Below are positions 25,104-33,466 of a stretch of 64,000 nucleotides of DNA, in pieces. Within the stretch, counting starts at the first letter, position 1; each line of letters starts with the position of its first letter. This DNA is from Oceaniglobus ichthyenteri. Its GTDB lineage: Bacteria; Pseudomonadota; Alphaproteobacteria; Rhodobacterales; Rhodobacteraceae. Below the pieces are notes generated by a model. It had not been told where the DNA came from. It saw nothing but the letters and a program-made list of their open reading frames with translations, and ran no database searches. The stretch lies in contig NZ_QAGK01000001.1 of assembly GCF_003057885.1 (NCBI RefSeq), forward strand, positions 434,001 through 498,000. Direction: 5' to 3'. Position numbers and translations under genes: made by a program.

Positions 25104-26495
25104 TCATTCCGCCAACACCCAGGTGTCTTTTACGCCGCCCCCCTGGGACGAATTCACCACCAGCGATCCTTCGGTCAGGGCAACACGGGTCAACCCCCCC
25201 GGCACCAGATTGATATCTTCCCCCACGAGGCAATAAGGGCGCAAATCCACATGGCGCGGCGCGATGCCTTCGTCGACAAATGTCGGGCATGTGGACAAGG
25301 CAAGGGTGGGTTGTGCGATGTAATTCCACGGCTTTTCGCGGATTTTCTGATCGAACAAGGCGATCATCGCCTTGTCGGCCTTTGGCCCGACCAACATGCC
25401 ATAACCGCCCGATCCGTGTACTTCCTTCACCACCAGTTCTGACAGGTGTTCCAGAACGTATTTCAAATCCTCGGGTTTGGCACATTGCCACGTTGGCACG
25501 TTGTTTAAAATCGGCGCTTCGCCCAGATAAAACCTGATCATTTCGGGTACAAAGGTATAAATCGCCTTGTCATCGGCAACACCCGCGCCGGGGGCTGAAC
25601 AAATCGAAACCCCGCCCGACCGGTACACATTCATCAACCCCGGCACGCCCAACATCGAATCCGGGCGAAAACACAGAGGGTCGATAAACGCATCATCGAT
25701 CCGGCGATAAATAACATCGACACGCTTGGGGCCTTCGGTCGTGCGCATCCAGCAATAATCGCCCTCGACGAACAGATCACTGCCTTCAACCAGTTCAACA
25801 CCCATCATATCGGCCAGAAACGAATGTTCGTAATAGGCACTGTTGAAGTGACCCGGTGTCAGGATCACGACCCGTGGGTCACTATCGCATTTGTGCGGCG
25901 CGACACTGGCCAATGTACGACGCAACATTGCCGGATAGTTTTCAACCGGCGCGATCCTGTTTTCCTGAAACAGGGCCGGAAACATCCGCATCATGATTTC
26001 GCGGTTTTCCAACATGTAACTGACACCCGATGGTGTACGGCAGTTGTCTTCGAGCACGAAAAACTCATCAGGTCCGGTGCGCACCAGATCAATGCCAACG
26101 ATATGGGAATACACGCCTTTGGGCGGTACAATTCCGCAGACCGCAGTTTCATACGCCTCGTTCTGATACACCAGCCGACCGGGGATGCGCCCGGCTTTGA
26201 CGATTTCGCCGCGCCCGTACACATCAACCAGAAATGCATTCAACGCCCGCGCGCGTTGTTTGATACCCCGCTCAAGACGGGCCCATTCATCAGCCTGAAA
26301 CACCCGGGGAAACATATCGAACGGGATCAACCTGTCGGGGCTGCCGCCTTCGCCATACACCGCAAAGGTAATTCCAATGCGGCGAAACAGCGCCTCGGCC
26401 TCGTTTTGTTTCAAACTTCGAAGTTCGCGCGGCATGTCGCCGCTCCAACCTTCCAACCCACGGTATGGCGCACGCACGGTATCGCCCTCGAACAT
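25104..26495 (-). CDS. Circularly permuted ATP-grasp (type 2) protein, probable peptide ligase
   Basis: The 463-residue protein (470 if the alternative start is used) has the family order: VRAPYRG, AEALFRRIGITFAVYGEGG, IPFDMFPRVF, LVRTGPDEFFVLEDNCRTPSGVSYMLENR and the C-terminal VVNSSQGGGVKDTWVL block. ATP-grasp ligases join a carboxylate to an amine or thiol with ATP. It heads the Anbu cluster. The first in-frame ATG (26495) has no usable ribosome site. A GGGGGAG tract at 26524-26530 is spaced 7 bases from an in-frame ATC at 26516, upstream of which an in-frame TGA closes the frame. So translation may start at a non-standard ATC, adding ITRYFNE, or one base differs from the true sequence. 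Confidence 0.85.
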   Translation of the reverse strand: MFEGDTVRAPYRGLEGWSGDMPRELRSLKQNEAEALFRRIGITFAVYGEGGSPDRLIPFDMFPRVFQADEWARLERGIKQRARALNAFLVDVYGRGEIVKAGRIPGRLVYQNEAYETAVCGIVPPKGVYSHIVGIDLVRTGPDEFFVLEDNCRTPSGVSYMLENREIMMRMFPALFQENRIAPVENYPAMLRRTLASVAPHKCDSDPRVVILTPGHFNSAYYEHSFLADMMGVELVEGSDLFVEGDYCWMRTTEGPKRVDVIYRRIDDAFIDPLCFRPDSMLGVPGLMNVYRSGGVSICSAPGAGVADDKAIYTFVPEMIRFYLGEAPILNNVPTWQCAKPEDLKYVLEHLSELVVKEVHGSGGYGMLVGPKADKAMIALFDQKIREKPWNYIAQPTLALSTCPTFVDEGIAPRHVDLRPYCLVGEDINLVPGGLTRVALTEGSLVVNSSQGGGVKDTWVLAE

Positions 26496-26725
26496 CTCGT
26501 TGAAATAACGTGTGATCGCCGGTCTCCCCCTGAATTTCGTTCATCATATTCATACCAACGGCGAAAGTGAAATAGTGTTCCATTGGCAACGCCGCGCCGA
26601 CGCAATATTGATCCGCTTGACGTTCCTTGGCATTACAACGCAAGGTAGAGTGGCATCGCAGCGATCTGTTGCTGACCACCCACGAAACAAAGAGAACGTC
26701 CTGCGATCGGGCGAGAGAGAACACC
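26496..26725. other. Intergenic region between the Anbu cluster and the small membrane ORF
   Basis: The first 35 bases hold the ribosome-site region of the divergent ATP-grasp gene. Apart from that I see no gene, terminator or clear operator; it probably carries the cluster promoter on the minus strand. Codon bias in the open frames here is poor. Confidence 0.4.
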
Positions 26726-26905
26726 ATGGCTTGCCTCGCGGTTTTTTTTAGCACAGCCGTTGCAATCAGCTTTACCGGAGCCTTGGCGGCGTTTGCGAAT
26801 CCAAGTGTTCTTGACCTTGTGCTTGGATATCTCGTGGTGGCAAAGCTGTCGTTCTGGCTGGTCATTCTGCGCTGCACTCTGCGCCCGGCCCGGGCCGAAG
26901 GCTGA
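26726..26905 (+). CDS. Possible small membrane protein (59 residues)
   Basis: The ATG at 26726 follows a purine-rich GAGAGAGAA tract. The predicted product starts with MACLAVFFSTAVAISF, has two hydrophobic stretches (residues 1-22 and 28-48) and a basic end (LRPARAEG). I do not recognise the family. It lies alone between the Anbu cluster and the BLUF gene. The composition fits a real two-helix membrane peptide, but a chance frame cannot be excluded. Confidence 0.4.
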   Translation: MACLAVFFSTAVAISFTGALAAFANPSVLDLVLGYLVVAKLSFWLVILRCTLRPARAEG

Positions 26906-26973
26906 TTCACCCAAACTCTGGTTAAGAAGATTGCAAGGTGTTCACTTTAAACATCTCGTGATGAACCAAAGTT

Positions 26974-27411
26974 ATGGGCCGCGAAACAATGATCCGACTT
27001 CTTTATGTAAGTGAAAGTACAGGTGACAATCTGCACGACATTCTGTCAGTGGCACGCCGCAACAATCCCGAATTGGGCATGACCGGTATCCTGATCACCC
27101 ACGGAACCACGTTTATTCAATTGCTCGAAGGGCCAAAGGAAACCATGCCCGAATTGATTAAATTTCTGAAAACCGACACCCGGCACAAGAATTTCCGCAT
27201 CCTTCTGAAACATCAAACACAGTCCCCCGTATGTGCGGGATGGACGATGAAACACCACGAAATCATCGATACCGACCGCCCCGAGCATCGCGCCGTGATA
27301 GCGGCGCACGCCAATCTTGGCCCCACCAACGACCCGGCGCGGATCGAATCGCTGTGCCATGCGGTGCTGGAATTGGCCCATATGCACGCATTGGGGCAAA
27401 AGATCGCCTAA
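26974..27411 (+). CDS. BLUF-domain blue-light sensor
   Basis: The 145-residue protein has a single FAD-binding BLUF domain. The key residues are present: Tyr in RLLYVSE, Asn in ARRNNPELGMTG, Gln in FIQLLEGP and the Trp/Met pair in AGWTMK. The photocycle should therefore be intact. After the domain only a short helical tail remains (about residues 95-145), so there is no output domain such as EAL or cyclase. Signalling must go through a partner, as with AppA- or PixD-type proteins. The start could also be the internal ATG at 26989, since neither start has a strong ribosome site. Neighbours give no clear output. Confidence 0.88.
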   Translation: MGRETMIRLLYVSESTGDNLHDILSVARRNNPELGMTGILITHGTTFIQLLEGPKETMPELIKFLKTDTRHKNFRILLKHQTQSPVCAGWTMKHHEIIDTDRPEHRAVIAAHANLGPTNDPARIESLCHAVLELAHMHALGQKIA

Positions 27412-27450
27412 GCCTCTGGCCGAGGTGGCCATTTACCCTACCTTTGGAAT

Positions 27451-28464
27451 ATGGCTGATCCACTTCTTACCTTTACCGATGACGGTATCTTCTGCCCGAT
27501 TGGCGATTTCCACATTGATCCGTGGCGCCCGGTGCCCCGCGCCCTGATCACACACGGGCACGCCGATCATGCGCGCTCGGGCCATGGCATGTATCTGGCC
27601 ACGCAAAATGCGGCACCGGTCATGCGCCACCGTTTGGGCGATATCACGTTGGAAACGGTGCGCTATGGCGAAGAGCGTACACTGAACGGCGTGACAGTAT
27701 CGTATCACCCGGCGGGCCATGTGCCGGGCTCGGCCCAAATCCGCGTTGCCCACAAGGGTGAGGTTTGGGTCGTATCGGGAGATTACAAGATTGAGGATGA
27801 CGGGCTGTCCGAACCGTTTGAGCCGATCAAATGCCATGCTTTCATCACCGAATGTACATTTGGCCTGCCAGTATTCAAATGGCAGCCCCAGCGCGAGATC
27901 GCGGCAGAGTTGAATGCCTGGTGGGCAGAAAACGCGGCCCAGGGGCGCAATACGATTTTGGGCGCCTACGCTTTGGGCAAGGCACAAAGGCTGCTGTCGC
28001 TGCTGAATCCGGATATTGGCCCGATCCTGACCCACGGCGCGGTGGAAAATACCAACGCAATCTTGCGTGCCCAAGGGGTACGCCTGCCCGATACGGTTTT
28101 GGTGACACCGGATCTGAACCCAAAGGATCACCCGGGGGCCCTGATTGTGGCGCCGCCATCTGCTTTGGGCACACAATGGGCCCGGCGGTTTCGCCCGCTT
28201 TCCGATGGGTTTGCGTCGGGGTGGATGGCGCTGCGCGGGGTGCGCCGCCGTCGCGCGGCCGACCGTGGATTTGTAATGTCGGACCACGCCGATTGGGCCG
28301 GCCTTAACACCGCCATTGCCGCGACAGGGGCCGAGCGCATATTTGTAACGCACGGATATACCTCAATTTTCCGAAGGTGGTTGGAAGATCAGGGATACGA
28401 AGCACAGATCGTGGAAACCGCCTATGAGGGCGAAAACCTGGATACGGCAGAGGGTGCGGCATGA
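27451..28464 (+). CDS. Ligase-associated DNA exonuclease (metallo-beta-lactamase fold)
   Basis: The 337-residue MBL-fold nuclease has the metal motif HGHADHAR (about residues 35-42), then HPAGHVPGSAQ, SGDYK, and the C-terminal beta-CASP-like SDHADW block. It is of the type found beside ATP-dependent DNA ligases. It overlaps the ligase gene by ATGA, so the two are co-translated. It should trim DNA 3' ends before ligation, inferred from this association. The usual third partner, an Lhr-like helicase, is not in the window. Confidence 0.85.
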   Translation: MADPLLTFTDDGIFCPIGDFHIDPWRPVPRALITHGHADHARSGHGMYLATQNAAPVMRHRLGDITLETVRYGEERTLNGVTVSYHPAGHVPGSAQIRVAHKGEVWVVSGDYKIEDDGLSEPFEPIKCHAFITECTFGLPVFKWQPQREIAAELNAWWAENAAQGRNTILGAYALGKAQRLLSLLNPDIGPILTHGAVENTNAILRAQGVRLPDTVLVTPDLNPKDHPGALIVAPPSALGTQWARRFRPLSDGFASGWMALRGVRRRRAADRGFVMSDHADWAGLNTAIAATGAERIFVTHGYTSIFRRWLEDQGYEAQIVETAYEGENLDTAEGAA

Positions 28465-30053
28465 ACAGGTTTGCTGCTCTTTTTCAAGCGTTGGACCAGA
28501 CAACCAGCACAACAGCCAAGGTCGCGGCCCTGGCCGATTATTTGACCGCGGCGCCGGAGCCTGATCGCATGTGGACCATTGCGTTATTGTCAGGCCGTCG
28601 CCCGAAACGCACGGTCACGACAACACTCTTGCGAGGTTGGGCTGCTGAAAAAGCCGAAATACCGCTGTGGTTGTTCGAAGAATCCTATCCGATTGTCGGC
28701 GATCTGGCCGAAACGATAGCCCTCATCCTCCCCCCCGCGGAACGCACAAGTGACCGGTCCCTTACCTATTGGATCACTGAAATTCGCGCGCTGGCGTCAC
28801 GTGATGAATCCGCCCGCAAGACCGCGGTTCTTGATGCATGGAATCATCTTACCACACCGCAACGCTTTGTTTTCAATAAACTTATCACCGGTGGATTTCG
28901 AATGGGGGTCAGTCAGAAATTGATGACCCGTGCACTGGCGCGCGCCACCGAGATTCCCGAATCCGATCTCGCCCATCGCCTGATGGGCGATTGGAGCCCG
29001 GACACCCACACGTTCGAAAGCCTTATTTCGGCACCTGATCCAACAGCCGATCTTTCGCGCCCCTACCCTTTCTATCTGGCCTATGCGCTTGAAAAAGAAC
29101 CCGAATCTCTGGGCGATCCAACCGATTGGACAGCAGAATGGAAATGGGACGGTATCCGCGGACAGTTGATCGTGCGCGGCGGGCAGTATTATCTTTGGTC
29201 ACGGGGCGAAGAGCTTATCTCGCCCCGGTTTCCGGAATTTGGGCGCGCGCCTGACTTTTTGCCCGATGGCACCGTGCTCGACGGTGAGTTGATCGGCTGG
29301 CATGATGAAAAACCAATGTCATTCAACGCGCTGCAAAAACGGATCGGACGAAAGAATGTTTCCGCGAAATTACTGGCAGAAACGCCGGTGATCCTGCTTG
29401 CCTATGATCTGTTGGAGTTTGAAAGCAAAGACATCCGCGAAATCCCGTTTGTACAGCGCAATGCGCGACTTCACAGCCTTCTTGCCCACCTGCCGCCCGA
29501 AGCACCCGTGCGTCTACCACCGCGTATTTCGTTTGCAAACTGGGATGAACTGGCAAGGATTCGGGAAACATCGCGTGAAAATTCGGCCGAAGGTTTGATG
29601 TTGAAGCGCAAAGAGTCTCCTTATCTGACGGGTCGCAAGAAAGGGGATTGGTGGAAATGGAAGATCGCCCCTCTCACGATCGACGCCGTGATGATTTACG
29701 CGCAACAGGGGCACGGACGCCGCGCCAATCTTTTTACTGATTTCACCTTTGCCGTTCGCGATGGTGATAACATGATTCCGTTTACAAAAGCTTACAGCGG
29801 CCTGACGGATGCAGAATTTAACGAAATAACCAAATGGGTGCGTAAAAATACGTTGCAACGGTTCGGACCGGTGCGCCAGGTCAGACCGGAACACGTGTTT
29901 GAAATAGCGTTCGAAGGCATACAGGAAAGCCCGCGCCACAAATCCGGCGTGGCACTGCGGTTCCCCCGCATGGTGCGCTGGCGGCATGATAAACCAGTCG
30001 CCGAGGCAAATACCCTCGAAGATCTTAAGACTATGTTAGAAACCTATGGCTAA
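28461..30053 (+). CDS. ATP-dependent DNA ligase
   Basis: The 530-residue ligase has an N-terminal helical DNA-binding domain (ITGGFRMGVSQKLM at about residues 142-155). The nucleotidyltransferase core follows, with the AMP-accepting Lys228 in AEWKWDGIRG, motif III GTVLDGELIGW and motif IV EGLMLKR. The C-terminal OB domain ends at about 520. It seals nicks with ATP rather than NAD and is additional to the essential NAD-dependent LigA. It is part of a two-gene unit with the MBL-fold exonuclease, a likely repair module. A TGA/ATG overlap couples them. Confidence 0.88.
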   Translation: MNRFAALFQALDQTTSTTAKVAALADYLTAAPEPDRMWTIALLSGRRPKRTVTTTLLRGWAAEKAEIPLWLFEESYPIVGDLAETIALILPPAERTSDRSLTYWITEIRALASRDESARKTAVLDAWNHLTTPQRFVFNKLITGGFRMGVSQKLMTRALARATEIPESDLAHRLMGDWSPDTHTFESLISAPDPTADLSRPYPFYLAYALEKEPESLGDPTDWTAEWKWDGIRGQLIVRGGQYYLWSRGEELISPRFPEFGRAPDFLPDGTVLDGELIGWHDEKPMSFNALQKRIGRKNVSAKLLAETPVILLAYDLLEFESKDIREIPFVQRNARLHSLLAHLPPEAPVRLPPRISFANWDELARIRETSRENSAEGLMLKRKESPYLTGRKKGDWWKWKIAPLTIDAVMIYAQQGHGRRANLFTDFTFAVRDGDNMIPFTKAYSGLTDAEFNEITKWVRKNTLQRFGPVRQVRPEHVFEIAFEGIQESPRHKSGVALRFPRMVRWRHDKPVAEANTLEDLKTMLETYG

Positions 30054-30151
30054 CGTGATCGGATGAGATCGAACAATCAGACCGCCAACCTCACTGGCAA
30101 CACGCCAACATGTCCCCTAAGTAAGAGGAAACCAAAGCCAAGAGGACAGCC

Positions 30152-31963
30152 ATGAACACCCCCGTATTCGATGCCAACGCCCGATCCGGCAACGCCTTTG
30201 GCGATCTTCCACAATGGGATCTGAGCGATCTGTACAGCGCACCAGATGCGCTTGAATTGACCCGTGATCTGGCCTGGTTGGAGACCGCCTGCGCCGATTT
30301 CGCAGAAAAATATCAAGGAAAGCTTGGCGAACTGGATGCAGACGGGATGCTGGCCTGTATCAATGACTATGAAAAAATCGACTTGATCGGCGGGCGGATC
30401 ATGTCATTTGCCGGCCTGCGCTATTACCAGAAAACAACCGATCCCGACCGTGCCAAATTCATGTCTGACATGCAGGACAAGATCACGACATTCACGACGC
30501 CGCTTGTCTTCTTTTCCTTGGAAATCAATCGCATTCCTGACGATTCTCTGGATGCCTTGTTTGAAAAAAGCGCAGAATTGGCGCGGTTCCGGCCAATTTT
30601 CGATCGCCTGCGCGCGATGCGTCCGCATCAACTTTCGGACGAACTTGAAAAATTCCTTCATGATCAATCCACGGTCGGGGCCGCCGCATGGAACCGACTG
30701 TTCGACGAAACGATTGCCGGTCTGACATTTGAAATTGACGGCGAAGACCTGGGCATTGAATCCACCCTTAATTTATTGACTGACCCTGATCGCGCCCAGC
30801 GCGAAAAAGGGGCGCGTGCCCTGGCCGATGTCTTTGGAAAAAATGTCGCATTGTTCGCACGGGTGCATAATACACTGACAAAAGACAAGGAAATCGAAGA
30901 CCGTTGGCGCAAAATGCCATCACCGCAAACCAGCCGCCATTTGTCAAACCATGTGGAGCCCGAGGTTGTCGAGGCGCTGCGCAATGCGGTGGTTCGGGCC
31001 TATCCGCGGTTGTCGCACCGCTATTACGAATTGAAACGAAAATGGCTTGGCCTCGATACGCTGGAGGTGTGGGATCGCAACGCCCCCCTCCCGATGGAGC
31101 AAGATCGCGTGGTCCGCTGGGATGAGGCGGAGCGGTTGGTGATGGATGCCTATCGCGAGTTTGATCCGCAGATGGCAGAATTGGCAAAGCCCTTCTTTTC
31201 AAAGGGTTGGATCGATGCGGGTGTGAAGCCCGGCAAAGCGCCCGGTGCTTTTGCCCATCCTACGGTCAGCAATGTTCATCCCTATGTGATGCTGAATTAT
31301 CTAGGTAAACCGCGTGATGTGATGACCCTTGCCCATGAGTTGGGCCATGGAGTTCATCAGGTTCTTGCCGCGGGTCAAGGCGAATTACTATCCTCAACAC
31401 CACTGACTTTGGCCGAAACTGCCAGTGTGTTTGGTGAAATGTTGACGTTTCGCAAACTGCTCGCGGCTGCCAAAACCCCGGCCGAACGTAAGGTGCTGTT
31501 GGCTGGCAAAGTTGAGGATATGATCAACACGGTGGTGCGCCAGATCGCGTTTTACGATTTCGAATGTAAACTGCACGATGCGCGCCGACAGGGTGAATTG
31601 ACGCCTGATGACATCAACGCCTTGTGGATGTCGGTGCAGGGTGAATCATTGGGGCCGGCGTTCACGTTCATGGACGGTTACGAAACATTTTGGGCCTATA
31701 TCCCGCATTTCGTACATTCGCCGTTCTACGTTTACGCTTATGCGTTTGGCGATGGTTTGGTAAACGCGCTTTACGCCGTTTACGAAGAGGGCGCGCCCGG
31801 TTTCGAAGAGAAATATTTCGAAATGTTGCGTGCTGGCGGATCAAAGCACCACAAGGAACTGCTGGCGCCTTTCGGTCTTGATGCCAGCGATCCGGCATTC
31901 TGGGACAAGGGGCTGTCGATGATCGAAGGGTTTATCGACGAACTTGAGGCGCTCGAGGACTGA
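30152..31963 (+). CDS. pepF: Oligoendopeptidase F (M3 family zinc metallopeptidase)
   Basis: The 603-residue cytoplasmic peptidase has the HELGH zinc motif (about residue 394, in LAHELGHGVHQV). The third ligand Glu lies about 25-30 residues later in LAETASVFGEM, and the typical FYVYAYAFGDGLV block follows near the C-terminus. The length is right for PepF. It hydrolyses peptides of 7-17 residues, for protein turnover and peptide use. AGAGGAC precedes the ATG. It stands as a single gene. Confidence 0.92.
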   Translation: MNTPVFDANARSGNAFGDLPQWDLSDLYSAPDALELTRDLAWLETACADFAEKYQGKLGELDADGMLACINDYEKIDLIGGRIMSFAGLRYYQKTTDPDRAKFMSDMQDKITTFTTPLVFFSLEINRIPDDSLDALFEKSAELARFRPIFDRLRAMRPHQLSDELEKFLHDQSTVGAAAWNRLFDETIAGLTFEIDGEDLGIESTLNLLTDPDRAQREKGARALADVFGKNVALFARVHNTLTKDKEIEDRWRKMPSPQTSRHLSNHVEPEVVEALRNAVVRAYPRLSHRYYELKRKWLGLDTLEVWDRNAPLPMEQDRVVRWDEAERLVMDAYREFDPQMAELAKPFFSKGWIDAGVKPGKAPGAFAHPTVSNVHPYVMLNYLGKPRDVMTLAHELGHGVHQVLAAGQGELLSSTPLTLAETASVFGEMLTFRKLLAAAKTPAERKVLLAGKVEDMINTVVRQIAFYDFECKLHDARRQGELTPDDINALWMSVQGESLGPAFTFMDGYETFWAYIPHFVHSPFYVYAYAFGDGLVNALYAVYEEGAPGFEEKYFEMLRAGGSKHHKELLAPFGLDASDPAFWDKGLSMIEGFIDELEALED

Positions 31964-32085
31964 CGCCCTGATCTATCTTCCATGCAGCCGCGCAATTGCG
32001 GGTTGCATGGGGGTCTGCACCGGCAAATACTTCGCATTGCCACCGGATATCAAAATTATATGTGGCAATTATCGGGGGGTGAAAT

Positions 32086-32391
32086 TTAATCCAATTCGGT
32101 CCATGGCCACGGCTTTACCTCACTTGCGGCGGTTTGAAACCGGGCTGCTTTGGCGATCCAGATCCCAAGAGAGGTGCCAAAATCGGCCAGCCTTTCATTT
32201 GGGACCCGGTTATTTACCAAAAGAATGACGAATTGGACCAGCGTGCACAGGCCCAACACGGTTTGCGCGACTGAAATCATCACCGCGATAATCACCATAT
32301 ACAGCAAACGCATCAACAGATTGTCCTGCTCTGCCGGATCTGGCTGTTCACCGGTGATACGGCCCATTACCTTTTCATCGTCTTGTGCCAT
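32086..32391 (-). CDS. DUF4389 membrane protein
   Basis: The 101-residue protein has one to two membrane helices in the middle (LLMRLLYMVIIAVMISVA, then a second stretch to FVILLVNN). A conserved tail follows (RLADFGTSLGIWIAKAARFQT, then PWPW). This matches the DUF4389 family, which is common in Rhodobacterales; its function is unknown. AGAGGA is spaced 6 bases from the ATG. It starts 12 bases after the stop of the oxidoreductase gene on the same strand, so the two may be co-transcribed. Confidence 0.75.
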   Translation of the reverse strand: MAQDDEKVMGRITGEQPDPAEQDNLLMRLLYMVIIAVMISVAQTVLGLCTLVQFVILLVNNRVPNERLADFGTSLGIWIAKAARFQTAASEVKPWPWTELD

Positions 32392-32403
32392 GCGTGTCCT
32401 CTG

Positions 32404-33378
32404 TCAAATTTCAACGCCCGCCGTGAACACCATATCAATCATCCGCTGGGTGCCACGAGAAAACTCCAGCGGGCAGGCATAAGGCACGCCATTTCGCAGG
32501 GTTTCACCGAACGCCTCAACCTGCAGAACATAATGATTGATGCCCGGAAAACGGTAGGTGGTCAAAGCCATATCACTGTTTTCAATAGATACTTCGGCCT
32601 GCCCAAAGACATTGGCGTTGAACGGGGTATTTAACGTCATCCGCCCCTTGTCACCATGAAAGGTTACCCGTTGGCTGGGAAACATCCGCATGGATGTGAC
32701 CGAATTATAACTGAACCCCGGAAAATCCGCGCTGACATGGGCAAAGGTATCAACCCCGTTTTCCAAGCGCAGTTTCGCCGTGACAGATTGGGGTTCGGCC
32801 CCAGTAACAAACCGTGTCGATCCAAAGGTATAAACTCCGATGTCACGCAAACTGCCGCCACCGGTTTCGGGCCGATTGCGGATATTTCCGGGTTCGGATG
32901 CGTTGTCATAGCAAAACATCGCATCCACGTGAATCAGGCGGCCAATTGCCCCATCGGCGAACAATTGCCGCGCTTTTTGCCATTGGGGGTGGTGCACGAT
33001 CATGAAAGCTTCGGCCACAAAACATCCGGTTTCATCCCGGGCTGCGATCAGGGCGTCAAATTCGGCCTCTTCCAATGCAATGGGCTTTTCGGTCAAAACA
33101 TGTTTGCCTGCGCGCAGGGCTTTTAAAGTCCATTCCACATGCAAATGATTTGGCAGCGGAATGTACACCGCATCAATCTGATCACTGGCCAGCAATGCGT
33201 CATAACCGTCGTAGATTTCCAGATCCGGCGCAAACGCCTGAAACGCCATGGCTTTTTCAGTTGATGATGTGGCCAAACCGGCAAACACAGCGCCCTTTGC
33301 GGCGTGGATTGCCGGTGCCATCTGCTCTAACGCGAAATTGGCCGCGCCCAGCACGCCCCAACGGATCGGATCAGTCAT
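32404..33378 (-). CDS. Gfo/Idh/MocA-family NAD(P)-dependent oxidoreductase
   Basis: The 324-residue protein has an N-terminal Rossmann domain (WGVLGAANFALEQMAPAI, with a GxxxxA-type nucleotide loop) and the EKP motif in VLTEKPIAL (about residue 97), where the Lys is catalytic. A C-terminal alpha/beta domain follows. Such enzymes oxidise or reduce sugars, inositols or dihydrodiols. No sugar genes are adjacent, so the substrate is not predicted. AGGGGGG precedes the ATG. DUF4389 follows closely on the same strand. Confidence 0.85.
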   Translation of the reverse strand: MTDPIRWGVLGAANFALEQMAPAIHAAKGAVFAGLATSSTEKAMAFQAFAPDLEIYDGYDALLASDQIDAVYIPLPNHLHVEWTLKALRAGKHVLTEKPIALEEAEFDALIAARDETGCFVAEAFMIVHHPQWQKARQLFADGAIGRLIHVDAMFCYDNASEPGNIRNRPETGGGSLRDIGVYTFGSTRFVTGAEPQSVTAKLRLENGVDTFAHVSADFPGFSYNSVTSMRMFPSQRVTFHGDKGRMTLNTPFNANVFGQAEVSIENSDMALTTYRFPGINHYVLQVEAFGETLRNGVPYACPLEFSRGTQRMIDMVFTAGVEI

Positions 33379-33437
33379 TGTGCCCCCCTGTATTCAGAGG
33401 GGCAGCATGGGCGGGACAAGCCGCGCGGTCAACGCCC

Positions 33438-33456
33438 CCGGTGCGAAATGCACCGG
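33438..33456 (-). terminator. Hairpin after rpoH
   Basis: A 7-bp stem (CCGGTGC / GCACCGG) lies 11 bases after the rpoH stop. It has no T-run on the minus strand, so termination would be weak or Rho-dependent. Confidence 0.35.
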
Positions 33457-33466
33457 ATTTTCGGGC

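Noticed and set aside
26512-26560. Frameshift at the 5' end of the ATP-grasp gene (a second frame begins with ATG at 26544)
   Set aside because: The alternative frame encodes an Arg-rich shadow and does not continue the conserved protein; a shift would need one base, but the ATC-start reading explains the ribosome-site spacing without it.
31981-32009. Hairpin downstream of pepF (CATGCAGCC / GGTTGCATG)
   Set aside because: The stem has a wobble pair and a bulge and no T-run follows, so I do not call it a terminator.
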